From Flavimaricola marinus (GTDB taxonomy: Bacteria > Pseudomonadota > Alphaproteobacteria > Rhodobacterales > Rhodobacteraceae), in assembly GCF_900184895.1 (NCBI RefSeq), contig NZ_FXZK01000005.1:62001-126000 (forward strand): DNA of 64,000 bases, in the 5' to 3' direction. Position numbers and translations under genes: made by a program. Below the pieces are notes generated by a model. The model saw only the letters and a list, made by a program, of their open reading frames with translations, made no database searches and had not been told where the DNA came from. Positions 45,162 through 54,071 of this stretch are shown here, in pieces; position 1 is the first letter of the stretch, and each line of letters opens with the position of its first letter.

Positions 45162-48100
45162 GGCCTGCTCCTTTTTTCGATCTCGGCAGCGATCAGATGG
45201 AAGATGAAGATTTCTCTCCCCAACCGTATCATTTCACCAACTGACGCGAGAATTTTACCTTTGCTAAGTCCAGTCTTTTTGGAAGCCCTCTCTATTAAGG
45301 CTTCGACGGCTTCGGCACCCTCGCGGCTACGAACCGCAAATGTTGCAAGAGCCTTTTCGATCAGGTGGACAGACGTATCGTTTTCATTTTCCGTGCTCAG
45401 ACACCGATCCAATATGATTGGTTCTTGTAGCGCGAAAGACGTGCGATTCATCTCTGCACTTCTGAGCGACATCCGCGCCTCAGCCTCGCCTGCACCAAGG
45501 ATTTCGTGGGTTTCGATGCGATCACGCAAGAGATTCAGGCCTGTCCAGGCATGGTCAGGTCCCAGCGCGTCTTTGGCGAGCCATTCACTCGGCTTCTCGG
45601 CCATTGTAGAGAAGATTACCGGCAAACTACTTGGCCGGAAGTTGCGAAGCTTTTCTCCGGCCATATCTGCCTGCCTCGCATTCGGAAACGCGAGCATAGC
45701 CATCGGGCTAAGATCCAAATCACGCAGCCGACGAGAGGATGCGTCGGCGATCACTCTCAAGATACGATCCGCACCATTGGAACTGGAGAACCCATGAAAT
45801 TTGATTGAAGGGGCGGCGAACAGTGTCGGAATTTCCTGAATGACGTGCAGCATCGGCAGCCAGTCAGGTTCATTCTCTTGAAGTGACAGCAAAAGCAGTC
45901 TCTCGGTGCCACCAGGCAAAAGGGAGACCTGATCGACAAGAGTCGACCAGCGATGTTGCAGAGCCTTCCCGAGACCCCCGTCCCATACTTCGGGTGCGTA
46001 ACATCTTGAGAGCCAGTCCTCTAGCTCATTGAGGGCAGATCCAGTAGCCTCAACCGCAGTCCCAGCTATCAATGGAAAGGCGTAAACATCATCTCTTGCG
46101 TTGCTGAGTTGGGTCCAATCTTGCTCTCCGACGCTACGCACCTTGAGGGTAATCAAGTTCAGTCCAGTCAAAGGCGCGCCATTAAGTTCTATTTCCACTT
46201 TCCTCCCATGCACCTTGGGATCAAGCAGCCAAAACTGACATGAAAGGGCAGCTGGAAGTCGATCAAAGCTCACTTCACTCTGATCTCTGTGACCATCCTC
46301 CGTTTGGAGCGTCACCATGATCCCGCCGACATTGAACGGCATCTCGAACGAAATACGAGTGCCACCGGACCAAGTTCGGATGGTAACATCCGAAGGCATC
46401 GACGCGCTCTCCACGGTCGCGATCAGAGTTGGCGCACCCGTTTCGGACACGTGCACGATGTCTCCGCCGTCCAGAATGGCGATCGGTATCGCGTAGGTTG
46501 GTCTTTCTCGGAATGGATTTACAATCGTTCGGGAGCCGATCCTTAGAACCGCGCGCTCGTCGGGAGATGTCAGCACAAGGGCATCGCTCTTGGTCGCCGA
46601 CCCTTTGACGATGACACCGCCGAGTCTCCACGGCATCACCGTTCCATCAACGCGTTCCAAAACGCCGGACAGGAGTTTAGCGCGAAGAGCAAACAGGCTG
46701 AGATGCCCGCCAATTTCAAAAGCAATTCGCCCCTCTACATATCCTCCACCACGTTCGAGACACAGGAAACCAGCGTCGTCACGCACCACGTGCCTTGCCT
46801 CGGCGTCGATGAAGTTTCGCGGTGGGTCCTCAGACCGGATGAGCACGCCTTCCATCGCTCGGAAACCAGGCCAGACGATCAGTTTTCGCTTGAAGCGCGT
46901 CAGGACGCGTTCGGTCGAGTCAGCGTTCGTGCGGAGCAGCGTGAGCGAAAGCGCTTCCGGGTCGCCATTGGGAGCCAAGCAGGCAGCTTCAACGATCGCA
47001 GCTACGGTCACTGTCGCGATCCCGCGCCCATCGACTTCGATTTCCATATCCATCGAGCCGCCTGGCGTTTCGACACGGACGAAGGCGCGGCGCTGTTTAC
47101 CGTCAGTATGTCCGGCAAGCAATTCACTGCAGCCAAAATCGAGTTCCACTTCGGCTTCAGGCCCCCAAAGGTTCGGACCTCCCAAGCCCTTAGCAACAGG
47201 TTGGCCATAAATCGAGATTTGCGGCCGACGCACACCGTAAAGCGTCCAATGTTTTGAGCCTCGCGCCAGAACTACCTTACCCGACCGAAGATCGACGTTG
47301 GCGCTGTAGAGATCAGGCGCCGTTTCCCGGCTCGGTTCGCCGTCTACAGAAAAGCTTTCCCTTGAAACCACGATGGCGGTTGCAACCACTCCGCTGAACC
47401 GTGTTTCCTCGTCGACGACCCGGGATGTCAGTTCGACCTGGCGACCCGTGTTGCTGTCGAACACGACAAAATCCGTGTTCTGAAACAAGCGGATGCACCC
47501 TGGTCTGCTTCCTTGCCAAGTGACTTCGGCGGGAAGCGGAAATGGCAGAGGCCAAAGACGCCCAGCGCGAACCCTATGCAACTGACCGTCAAGAAATATC
47601 TTGTATCGCTGCTCTTGACCGGGGATGGACAATTGTGGCCGCCCGTCTTCCCAGACAAGGCGAGGAACAGGAGCGATCCGGGTCGCTGGGCCGTTCGAGC
47701 CGTCAAATACCTTCTGCAACTGTTCGCCGAAAAGTTTCAGATAGGTAGATTTTTCCTGCAGCGCATTCTGATCCCGACGCCAGTCGACATAGGCTGATGC
47801 CATCCAAGCAGAATGATCCATTAAGATGGGGCGTTGCAGCACGTGCACGCCTGCATCCAAGAAGTGAAGCGCATCATCCTCCCAGCGATTCAACAAAACG
47901 ATGTCATCTTGATCGGGCAATCCGATCGAGCGTTCCTGAGCAATGAAAACTCTCGACAGGTGGTGCAATTGGGAGCGCGATACGCCCGCGTGAATCTGGA
48001 AAGCCTGAACAGAACGGTCAAATCCGTCGGATGCCAGACCGAGTTTTTGGCAAGCCCGCAGAAAAGCTTTACTGATAAGTTTGCGCTCTTCCGGGAGCTT

Positions 48101-48412
48101 CAATGTCCTACCCAAAGTCTCCTCGACCAAAGGCCAAACCTTGGCATTGCCATCTTCGCCATAATGTTCGGACAGCGTTGCGCAAATTGCCCAACTTACC
48201 GCATATCCAAATTTCTGCATCAAGACATCAAGTCGCCAATCCGACAGCGCGTGAAACGCATCCCTGGCTTCTGGCAATTTCTCAACGGCAAGTGCAAGGC
48301 CGAGAAATGGCGAGGCGCCGGTTTCAAGCTGGGACCGCTTCACCATGAAATCCAAAAAACTGAGTTTCTTTTGAGCGTCCCGTGAAGAACAATCCAAAGT
48401 CGCCTGCGTCAA
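45158..48412 (-). CDS. druH: Large partner of the helicase, DruH-like
   Basis: A 1084-residue soluble protein with no motif I can name. The N-terminal 250 residues look helical. The middle, about 250-720, looks beta rich with many alternating hydrophobic stretches. The C-terminal part is mixed and ends with helical segments. The stop overlaps the druE start by 4 bases, so the two are co-expressed. The naming rests on gene order (large unknown before a roughly 2000-residue DUF1998 helicase) and size, as in Druantia type III. The start is uncertain: TTG 48412 has GGGG at fair spacing, while ATG 48346 would remove 22 residues. Confidence 0.65.
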   Translation of the reverse strand: MTQATLDCSSRDAQKKLSFLDFMVKRSQLETGASPFLGLALAVEKLPEARDAFHALSDWRLDVLMQKFGYAVSWAICATLSEHYGEDGNAKVWPLVEETLGRTLKLPEERKLISKAFLRACQKLGLASDGFDRSVQAFQIHAGVSRSQLHHLSRVFIAQERSIGLPDQDDIVLLNRWEDDALHFLDAGVHVLQRPILMDHSAWMASAYVDWRRDQNALQEKSTYLKLFGEQLQKVFDGSNGPATRIAPVPRLVWEDGRPQLSIPGQEQRYKIFLDGQLHRVRAGRLWPLPFPLPAEVTWQGSRPGCIRLFQNTDFVVFDSNTGRQVELTSRVVDEETRFSGVVATAIVVSRESFSVDGEPSRETAPDLYSANVDLRSGKVVLARGSKHWTLYGVRRPQISIYGQPVAKGLGGPNLWGPEAEVELDFGCSELLAGHTDGKQRRAFVRVETPGGSMDMEIEVDGRGIATVTVAAIVEAACLAPNGDPEALSLTLLRTNADSTERVLTRFKRKLIVWPGFRAMEGVLIRSEDPPRNFIDAEARHVVRDDAGFLCLERGGGYVEGRIAFEIGGHLSLFALRAKLLSGVLERVDGTVMPWRLGGVIVKGSATKSDALVLTSPDERAVLRIGSRTIVNPFRERPTYAIPIAILDGGDIVHVSETGAPTLIATVESASMPSDVTIRTWSGGTRISFEMPFNVGGIMVTLQTEDGHRDQSEVSFDRLPAALSCQFWLLDPKVHGRKVEIELNGAPLTGLNLITLKVRSVGEQDWTQLSNARDDVYAFPLIAGTAVEATGSALNELEDWLSRCYAPEVWDGGLGKALQHRWSTLVDQVSLLPGGTERLLLLSLQENEPDWLPMLHVIQEIPTLFAAPSIKFHGFSSSNGADRILRVIADASSRRLRDLDLSPMAMLAFPNARQADMAGEKLRNFRPSSLPVIFSTMAEKPSEWLAKDALGPDHAWTGLNLLRDRIETHEILGAGEAEARMSLRSAEMNRTSFALQEPIILDRCLSTENENDTSVHLIEKALATFAVRSREGAEAVEALIERASKKTGLSKGKILASVGEMIRLGREIFIFHLIAAEIEKRSRP

Positions 48413-48620
48413 TTATCGCGCCCCATGTATTTCTAATTGCTGTTTCGTTCTCGAAAGGCATACCAGCTGACAACATTCGTAGTGCGGCCTGCAAAATCCT
48501 AAATGGCGAATGCTATACTACTCTGATCCTATGGTTGTCCTTACGGGTCGATTTTGTCAACAGAATGGCATGCTTGAGCTAAAGCGCGGTTCGGTAAGGT
48601 GGGTGCCATCCTCGCCCGAG

Positions 48621-48687
48621 AGTTGCGAAGCAACTTGAGCCTCCCCCTTTGATTAGAAACCGAAGGACCACGTTAAAGGGGGAAGCT
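48621..48687. repeat. Hairpin and inverted repeat before the methylase stump
   Basis: A small perfect hairpin AGTTGC-GAA-GCAACT lies at 48621-48635. It is followed by a 13-base inverted repeat with one mismatch, AGCCTCCCCCTTT (48638-48650) and AAAGGGGGAAGCT (48675-48687). Such structure at a gene break could be the scar of an insertion or recombination, but no transposase is present. Confidence 0.45.
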
Positions 48688-48837
48688 CACGTTGGGCCCA
48701 ACGTCACGCGCTTGATGTTTTTAGAAAGCGCGAGCCTCTCAATATCTATTAGGCTATTGAGGATTCGCAGGATAAGTTCGGTACCACTAATTTCGATTGC
48801 ACTCCGGTGCCCAGCGCCGAGAATTGAGCCGCTGCGC

Positions 48838-49203
48838 CGTTGGGGCGAATTGAAACTGCCCAACGAAATAAGACCGGAAAGTCATCAAGACGGAAAAACC
48901 TACGGTTCGGTTTACAGATGCATGTATGCAGATAGGTCTGCAGCGACAATTACTACGGGCATCGGTACGCCCGGTCAGGGTCGCTTCACACATCCGACGC
49001 GAGCTCGTCTGATTACGCCACAAGAAGCTGCACGAATCCAATGTTTTCCCGACGGATACGGCTTTGAAGCCCCTAAAGGAAACACGACCAGAAAAGAGCT
49101 CGCAAAGTGGATCGGGGATGCCGTGCCTCCCTTGCTTGGCATGATGGCGGTTTCAGCCGCTCTTTCCGAAGCAAGCGGCACCGAACCCAATCTGCCCTGG
49201 TAG
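48838..49203 (+). pseudogene. C-terminal remnant of a cytosine-C5 DNA methyltransferase
   Basis: About 120 residues match only the end of a C5 methyltransferase. SVYRCMYADRSAATITTG is followed by the motif IX-like LITPQEAARIQCFPDGY and the motif X-like WIGDAVPPLLG. The SAM site (motif I), the catalytic PC loop (IV) and ENV (VI) are absent, and the frame upstream to 48649 does not resemble a methylase. It is therefore a truncated, surely inactive copy, unless only the end is reused. It lies divergent to druH. Some Druantia (type II) and DISARM loci carry such a methylase, so it may be a relic of one. Confidence 0.82.
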
Positions 49204-49206
49204 GCT

Positions 49207-49230
49207 GCCGACTTCTGGAGATCGGCTTTT
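49207..49230 (+). terminator. Terminator after the methylase remnant
   Basis: GCCGA (49207-49211) pairs with TCGGC (49222-49226), followed by TTTT, only 3 bases after the remnant stop. The gene end thus kept its terminator while the beginning was lost. Confidence 0.65.
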
Positions 49231-49489
49231 GGCTGATAAGATCAAAGTGTTAACGCGACGGCTCTGTCGCGCTTTCTGGATGGTCTCGGCGTAGGTTCCT
49301 CGTCGAGGCGATGCATCAGACCGACACAGCCGGTTCAGCCCAGAGCCCATCGGACTGGCCACACCACCGCGTTCACGGCAGGATGGACTTGACCGCGCGG
49401 GGTGCTGCGCCACGTAGACCGGTCAGGGTGACGGGCCGGAGTCCGCTCCCGCACGGAGAATTGCGGCACATGGCAAGTGGGAGACGGCG

Positions 49490-51100
49490 ATGAACAAGAT
49501 ATCCATCATGAAACTCGATGATCTGCCTGACCGATCCCCCGAATATGCGCTCGTGGCCGATGTCGACCTCGTCGTCGTGCGCTTCGACGACGCGGTCTCG
49601 GTGTTTTACGGGCGGTGCCTGCACCGGGGGGCGCTCATGTCGGACGGCTTCGTGCGCGGCGACGACCTGATCTGCGGGCTGCACAACTGGGATTACCGGC
49701 TGGATACCGGGGTGTCGGCCTATAACAACGAGGAAAAGCTGCCCAAGTTCAGCTCGTGGGTCGAAAACGGCGAGATCCTCGTCGATGCGGACGAGATCGG
49801 CGATTGGGCGAAGGACAATCCGCAACCCTACAACCGCGACGCCTATCTCGGGCTCTACGCCGACCCGTCGGGCGGCGCACCGGAAGAGCAGGAAACCGGG
49901 CTGATCCAGCAATATGCCAAGGACGGGCTGTCCAAGACCGGGCACCACGGCAAGCTCGCCTCGATGGGCGTGTCGCGCGAAAGCCTGCCGAAATGGGACG
50001 ACATCCAAATCCTCACCGCACAGTTGCACAAGCCGCCGATGCTCGACGACGAGGCTGTGGGGACAGACGTGGTGATCGGACCGAATGCGCAGAAACCGCT
50101 GCGGCTCAGGATCCCGCTGATGGTGTCGGACATGTCCTTCGGGGCGCTGTCGGTGTCGGCCAAGGTCGCGATGGCGCAAGGGGCCGAAATGGCGGGAACC
50201 GGGATCTGCTCGGGCGAAGGCGGGATGCTGCCCGAAGAGCAGGAGGCCAACAGCCGGTATTTCTACGAACTCGCCTCGGCGAAGTTCGGGTTCGAGTGGG
50301 ACAAGCTCAAAGGCGTTCAGGCGTTTCACTTCAAGGGCGGTCAGGGGGCCAAGACCGGAACCGGCGGGCACCTGCCGGGAAACAAGGTCACCGACAAGAT
50401 CGCCGAAGTGCGGGGGCTGGGCGAAGGCGAAGACGCGGTCTCGCCGGCGCGGTTCCCGGAATGGACCGATCCGGCGCAGATCAAGGACTTCGCCGACGAG
50501 GTGCGCGACCGGACGGGTGGCATCCCGATCGGCTACAAACTGTCGGCGCAGCACATCGAACGGGATATCGACGCCGCGCTGGAGGTGGGGGTTGACTACA
50601 TCATCCTCGACGGGCGCGGCGGCGGCACCGGGGCCGCACCGACGATCTTCCGGGACAATATCTCGGTGCCGACGATCCCCGCGCTGGCGCGGGCGCGGCG
50701 GCATCTGGATGCGTCGGCGCGGGGCGACGTGACGCTGGTGATCACGGGCGGGTTGCGCAGCCCGGCCGATTTCATCAAGGCGCTGGCGCTCGGGGCGGAT
50801 GCGGTCGCGGTGTCGAATGCGGCCATGCAGGCGATTGGCTGCCTCGCGATGCGGGCCTGCCACACCAACAACTGCCCGGTCGGGATCGCAACGCAAAAAC
50901 CCAACCTCGTCAGCCGCTTGATCGTCGACAAGTCGGCCAAGCAACTGGCCAATTTCTTCGAGGCGAGCGTCGAGCTGATGCAGGTCATGGCGCGGGCCTG
51001 CGGGCACGATCATGTCTCGAAATTCAACGTCGACGATCTGACGACGTGGAAAAAGGACATGGCAGAGCTGTCCGGAGTGCGCTTTGGCGGCGTCGGTTAA
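49490..51100 (+). CDS. Rieske domain fused to FMN-binding glutamate-synthase domain
   Basis: A 536-residue two-part protein. Residues 1-105 form a Rieske [2Fe-2S] domain with CLHRGALMSDG and CGLHNWDY, giving the two Cys and two His ligands. The rest is a GltS/GOGAT-like FMN barrel: SDMSFGALSVSAK, FKGGQGAKTGTGGHLPG, DGRGGGTGAAP, and CHTNNCPVGIATQ near residue 462, which resembles the iron-sulfur loop of glutamate synthase. It lacks the glutaminase half, so it is not a standard GltB. An oxidoreductase using electrons passed through the Rieske cluster is likely. GGGAG precedes the ATG. Confidence 0.9.
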   Translation: MNKISIMKLDDLPDRSPEYALVADVDLVVVRFDDAVSVFYGRCLHRGALMSDGFVRGDDLICGLHNWDYRLDTGVSAYNNEEKLPKFSSWVENGEILVDADEIGDWAKDNPQPYNRDAYLGLYADPSGGAPEEQETGLIQQYAKDGLSKTGHHGKLASMGVSRESLPKWDDIQILTAQLHKPPMLDDEAVGTDVVIGPNAQKPLRLRIPLMVSDMSFGALSVSAKVAMAQGAEMAGTGICSGEGGMLPEEQEANSRYFYELASAKFGFEWDKLKGVQAFHFKGGQGAKTGTGGHLPGNKVTDKIAEVRGLGEGEDAVSPARFPEWTDPAQIKDFADEVRDRTGGIPIGYKLSAQHIERDIDAALEVGVDYIILDGRGGGTGAAPTIFRDNISVPTIPALARARRHLDASARGDVTLVITGGLRSPADFIKALALGADAVAVSNAAMQAIGCLAMRACHTNNCPVGIATQKPNLVSRLIVDKSAKQLANFFEASVELMQVMARACGHDHVSKFNVDDLTTWKKDMAELSGVRFGGVG

Positions 51101-52143
51101 TCGGGAACCGGCGCCCAGATCACGTCGTCGATGCGCGGGGCGCCGGTGGCGAGCATGACCAGCCGGTCAAAGCCGAGCGCGATGCCGCTGGCCTCGGGCA
51201 TATGCTCCAGAGCGGCAAGGAAATCCTCGTCGAGCGGATAGCGCTTGCCGTAGACGCGCTGCATCTCGGCCATCTCGGCCTCGAAGCGGCGGCGCTGCTC
51301 GGCGGGGTCGGTCAGCTCACCAAAACCATTGGCGAGTTCGACCCCGCAGGCATAAAGCTCGAACCGCTCGGCCACGCGGGGGTCGTCCGGGGCCTTGCGG
51401 GCAAGGGCGGCCTCGGCCACGGGATAGCGGTCCAGAATGGTCATCCGACCATGGCCGAGATGCGGTTCGACCTTCTCCACGAGAATGCGGGACAGCATGT
51501 CGGACCAGGTGTCATCCGGGGCGGCACGCATCCCGCGGCGGGCCATTTGGGCGGCGAGGGCCTGCGCATCCGGGGCACCTTGGGCGTCGACCGTGGCCAA
51601 GAGATCGATCGAGGCATAGCGGGCAAAGGCATCGGCCACGTTCAAACGCTCGGGCGGGGCAAAGGGATCGCAGGTGGCCTCGCGAAAGCGCAGGATCGTG
51701 GCTCCGGCCGCGCGGGCCGCCAGAGCCACGAGGGCCCCGCAATCGGCCATCAACGCCTCGTAGGGGGCATCGGCGCGATACCACTCGAGCATGATGAACT
51801 CAGGGCTGTGCAAGACGCCACGCTCGCGATTGCGCCAAACGTGGGCGAAAGCGGCGATGCGGGTCTCTCCGGCAGCGAGGAGCTTCTTCATCGCGAATTC
51901 CGGCGAGGTGTGCAGATAGAGGGGCCGCGACAGGCCGTCGTTGCCCACCGCTTCGGTGGCAAAGGCATGCAAATGGGCCTCGTTGCCGGGTGAGACCTGC
52001 ATCGCCATCGGGTCGACTTCGACAAAGTCCTGCTCCGCAAACCACACGCGCATCTGCGCCTGAATACGGGCGCGGGCCAACATCAGGGGACGGCGGTCGG
52101 CATGTCGGCGCGGATGCCACCACGGCGTGTCGACGGGGCTCAT
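51097..52143 (-). CDS. epmA: EF-P-lysine lysyltransferase (EpmA/GenX/PoxA)
   Basis: A 348-residue class II lysyl-tRNA-synthetase-like enzyme without the anticodon domain. Class II motifs are visible: YLHTSPEFAMKKLLAAG near 75, FRNRE-type VWRNRERGVLHSPEFIMLEWY near 100 and the late GIALGFDRLVMLATG. It attaches beta-lysine to EF-P. It is transcribed away from efp, 87 bases apart, the expected functional partner. EpmB, which makes beta-lysine, is not in the window. Confidence 0.93.
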   Translation of the reverse strand: MSPVDTPWWHPRRHADRRPLMLARARIQAQMRVWFAEQDFVEVDPMAMQVSPGNEAHLHAFATEAVGNDGLSRPLYLHTSPEFAMKKLLAAGETRIAAFAHVWRNRERGVLHSPEFIMLEWYRADAPYEALMADCGALVALAARAAGATILRFREATCDPFAPPERLNVADAFARYASIDLLATVDAQGAPDAQALAAQMARRGMRAAPDDTWSDMLSRILVEKVEPHLGHGRMTILDRYPVAEAALARKAPDDPRVAERFELYACGVELANGFGELTDPAEQRRRFEAEMAEMQRVYGKRYPLDEDFLAALEHMPEASGIALGFDRLVMLATGAPRIDDVIWAPVPD

Positions 52144-52230
52144 CGGCCCACCGCTTTGATCTGGCGAAATGGCGCGAGATAGGTTAGGGGCAAGGGCAAA
52201 TACTCAGCCTCACTGCACAAGGATGCATCC

Positions 52231-52797
52231 GTGAAAGTCATCGCCTCCAGCCTCCGTAAAGGGAACGTCCTCGACATCGACGGCAAGCTCTATGTCGTCC
52301 TGACCGCCCAGAATTTCCATCCCGGCAAGGGCACTCCCGTGACCCAGATCGACATGCGCCGCATCTCCGACGGGGTCAAGGTCTCCGAACGGTGGCGGAC
52401 GACAGAACAGGTCGAAAGGGCGCATGTCGAAGAGCGGGACTACGACTTCCTCTACGAGGACGGCGAGGGGTTCCACTTCATGGAGCCCAACACCTACGAA
52501 CAGGTCACCGTCACCGAAGACGTGATCGGCGACAGCAAGGTCTACCTGACCGACGGACTGCGGGTCTCGATCAAGACCTACGAAGAGGTCGCCATCGCGA
52601 TGGAATTGCCTCAACGGATGGTCGTCGAGATCACCGAGACGGAGCCGGTCGTCAAAGGCCAAACCGCCTCGTCCTCCTACAAGCCTGCGATGTGTTCGAA
52701 TGGGCTGCGGATCATGGTGCCGCCGCACATCAGCGCCGAAACCCGGGTCGTGATCAACACCGACGACAATTCCTACGTCGAACGGTCCAAGGACTGA
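52231..52797 (+). CDS. efp: Translation elongation factor P
   Basis: A 188-residue EF-P that relieves ribosome stalling at polyproline. The KOW-like start [20 protein letters not shown] is followed by the loop [10 protein letters not shown], whose lysine 33 is the site modified by EpmA. The OB domains end with [18 protein letters not shown]. It is full length and divergent from epmA. Confidence 0.97.
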   Translation: MKVIASSLRKGNVLDIDGKLYVVLTAQNFHPGKGTPVTQIDMRRISDGVKVSERWRTTEQVERAHVEERDYDFLYEDGEGFHFMEPNTYEQVTVTEDVIGDSKVYLTDGLRVSIKTYEEVAIAMELPQRMVVEITETEPVVKGQTASSSYKPAMCSNGLRIMVPPHISAETRVVINTDDNSYVERSKD

Positions 52798-52830
52798 CAG
52801 GTCGCTGGGGGCGCTGCCCCCAAACCCCCG

Positions 52831-52890
52831 CCGTATTTGGAGCCAAAAGAAACCAAGCTCACCTTCGCTTCTTTTGGCTTTCAAATACGG
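52831..52890. repeat. Inverted pair of the intergenic motif after efp
   Basis: CCGTATTTGGAGCCAAAAGAA at 52831-52851 faces its complement at 52869-52890, which reads CCGTATTTGAAAGCCAAAAG on the minus strand. The arms match except around one bulge and could form a roughly 20-bp hairpin with a 17-base loop. It lies 34 bases after the efp stop and before the convergent alcohol dehydrogenase gene, so it may serve as a bidirectional terminator. Confidence 0.75.
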
Positions 52891-52925
52891 AAATCCCGAA
52901 CGTCGCCGCAGGCGCGCGGCCGGGA

Positions 52926-54071
52926 TTACATCGCGGCCTCGAACAGGCTCCGCGTGTTCTCCAGCGTCATGGCGACCGGGTTGCCTCCGACGCTCGGGTC
53001 TTCGATGGCCATGGCAGTCAACTCGTCCAGACGCTCGGCCTCGACGCCCATCGCGGACAGGCCCGACGGGATCGCCAGCATCTCGCGCAGTTCCATGACG
53101 CGGGCGACAAAGCCTTCGTATCCGCCGGCGATCCCCATATAGGCCGCCGCCTGCGCCAGTCGGCCTTCGATGGCGGGCCGGTTGAAGGCGAGGCAGGCGG
53201 GCATCACCACCGCGTTCGTGGTGCCGTGATGGGTGCCGTAGACTGCCCCAACCGGGTGGCTCAGCGCGTGGATCGCACCCAGCCCCTTCTGGAAGGCAAC
53301 CGCCCCCATCGCGGCGGCGCTCATCATAAGAGCCCGCGCCTCGATATCCGTCCCGTCCACATAGGCGCGCAGCAGGTTGTCGTTGACCAGCCGCAATCCT
53401 TCGAGCGCGATCCCCTGGCTCATCGGGTGATAGTGCGGCGAGCAGAACGCCTCGAGGCAATGGGCAAAGGCATCCATCCCCGTACCGGCGGTGATCATCT
53501 TGGGCATGCCCACGGTCAACTCCGGATCGCAGATGACGACCGACGGCAGCACCTTGGGGTGGAAGATGATCTTCTTCACATGGGTTTCGGAGTTGGTGAT
53601 GACCGAGGCCCGGCCCACTTCGGAGCCTGTGCCCGCCGTCGTCGGCACCGCGACGATGGGCGCGATGCCTGCCGGATCGGCGCGGGTGTACCAGTCGCCC
53701 ACATCCTCGAAGTCCCACAATGGCCGGGTCTGCCCGGACATGAAGGCGACCATCTTGCCCAGATCGAGCCCGGAGCCGCCGCCAAAGGCCACGACCCCGT
53801 CGTGCCCACCGGCCCGATAGGCGGCCAGCCCCACGGCGAGGTTCAACTCGTTTGGGTTCGGGTCCACTTCGGAAAACAGCGCCCGGCCCAGCCCCGCAGC
53901 CTCGAGAATGTCGAGCGCGCGCGTCGTGATCTCCATCCCGGCAAGCCCGCGGTCGGTGACCAGCAGGGGCCGCGTGATCCCGGCCTGTGCGCAGGCGGCG
54001 GGCAGTTCAGCGATCCGCCCTGCCCCGAACTTGATCGCCGTGGGGTAAGACCAATTGGCGGTGATGCTCAT
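52926..54071 (-). CDS. Iron-containing alcohol dehydrogenase
   Basis: A 381-residue group III alcohol dehydrogenase. The cofactor loop VVAFGGGSGLDLGKMVAF is near residue 88. The metal-ligand region has MDAFAHCLEAFCS near 198 and HALSHPVGAVYGTHHGTTNAV near 262 (histidines). It oxidises an alcohol with NAD. The ATG at 54071 fits the family start and overlaps the aldehyde dehydrogenase stop by 4 bases, so both are coupled. Confidence 0.92.
   Translation of the reverse strand: MSITANWSYPTAIKFGAGRIAELPAACAQAGITRPLLVTDRGLAGMEITTRALDILEAAGLGRALFSEVDPNPNELNLAVGLAAYRAGGHDGVVAFGGGSGLDLGKMVAFMSGQTRPLWDFEDVGDWYTRADPAGIAPIVAVPTTAGTGSEVGRASVITNSETHVKKIIFHPKVLPSVVICDPELTVGMPKMITAGTGMDAFAHCLEAFCSPHYHPMSQGIALEGLRLVNDNLLRAYVDGTDIEARALMMSAAAMGAVAFQKGLGAIHALSHPVGAVYGTHHGTTNAVVMPACLAFNRPAIEGRLAQAAAYMGIAGGYEGFVARVMELREMLAIPSGLSAMGVEAERLDELTAMAIEDPSVGGNPVAMTLENTRSLFEAAM

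Noticed and set aside
48649-48837. Treating the whole 184-codon frame as a methyltransferase
   Set aside because: The first 63 codons show no methylase motif; only the end is homologous.
49201-49212. GGCTGCC at 49204 as an att repeat of the tRNA-Glu 3' end
   Set aside because: Only seven bases match the tRNA end, which is expected by chance in this region.
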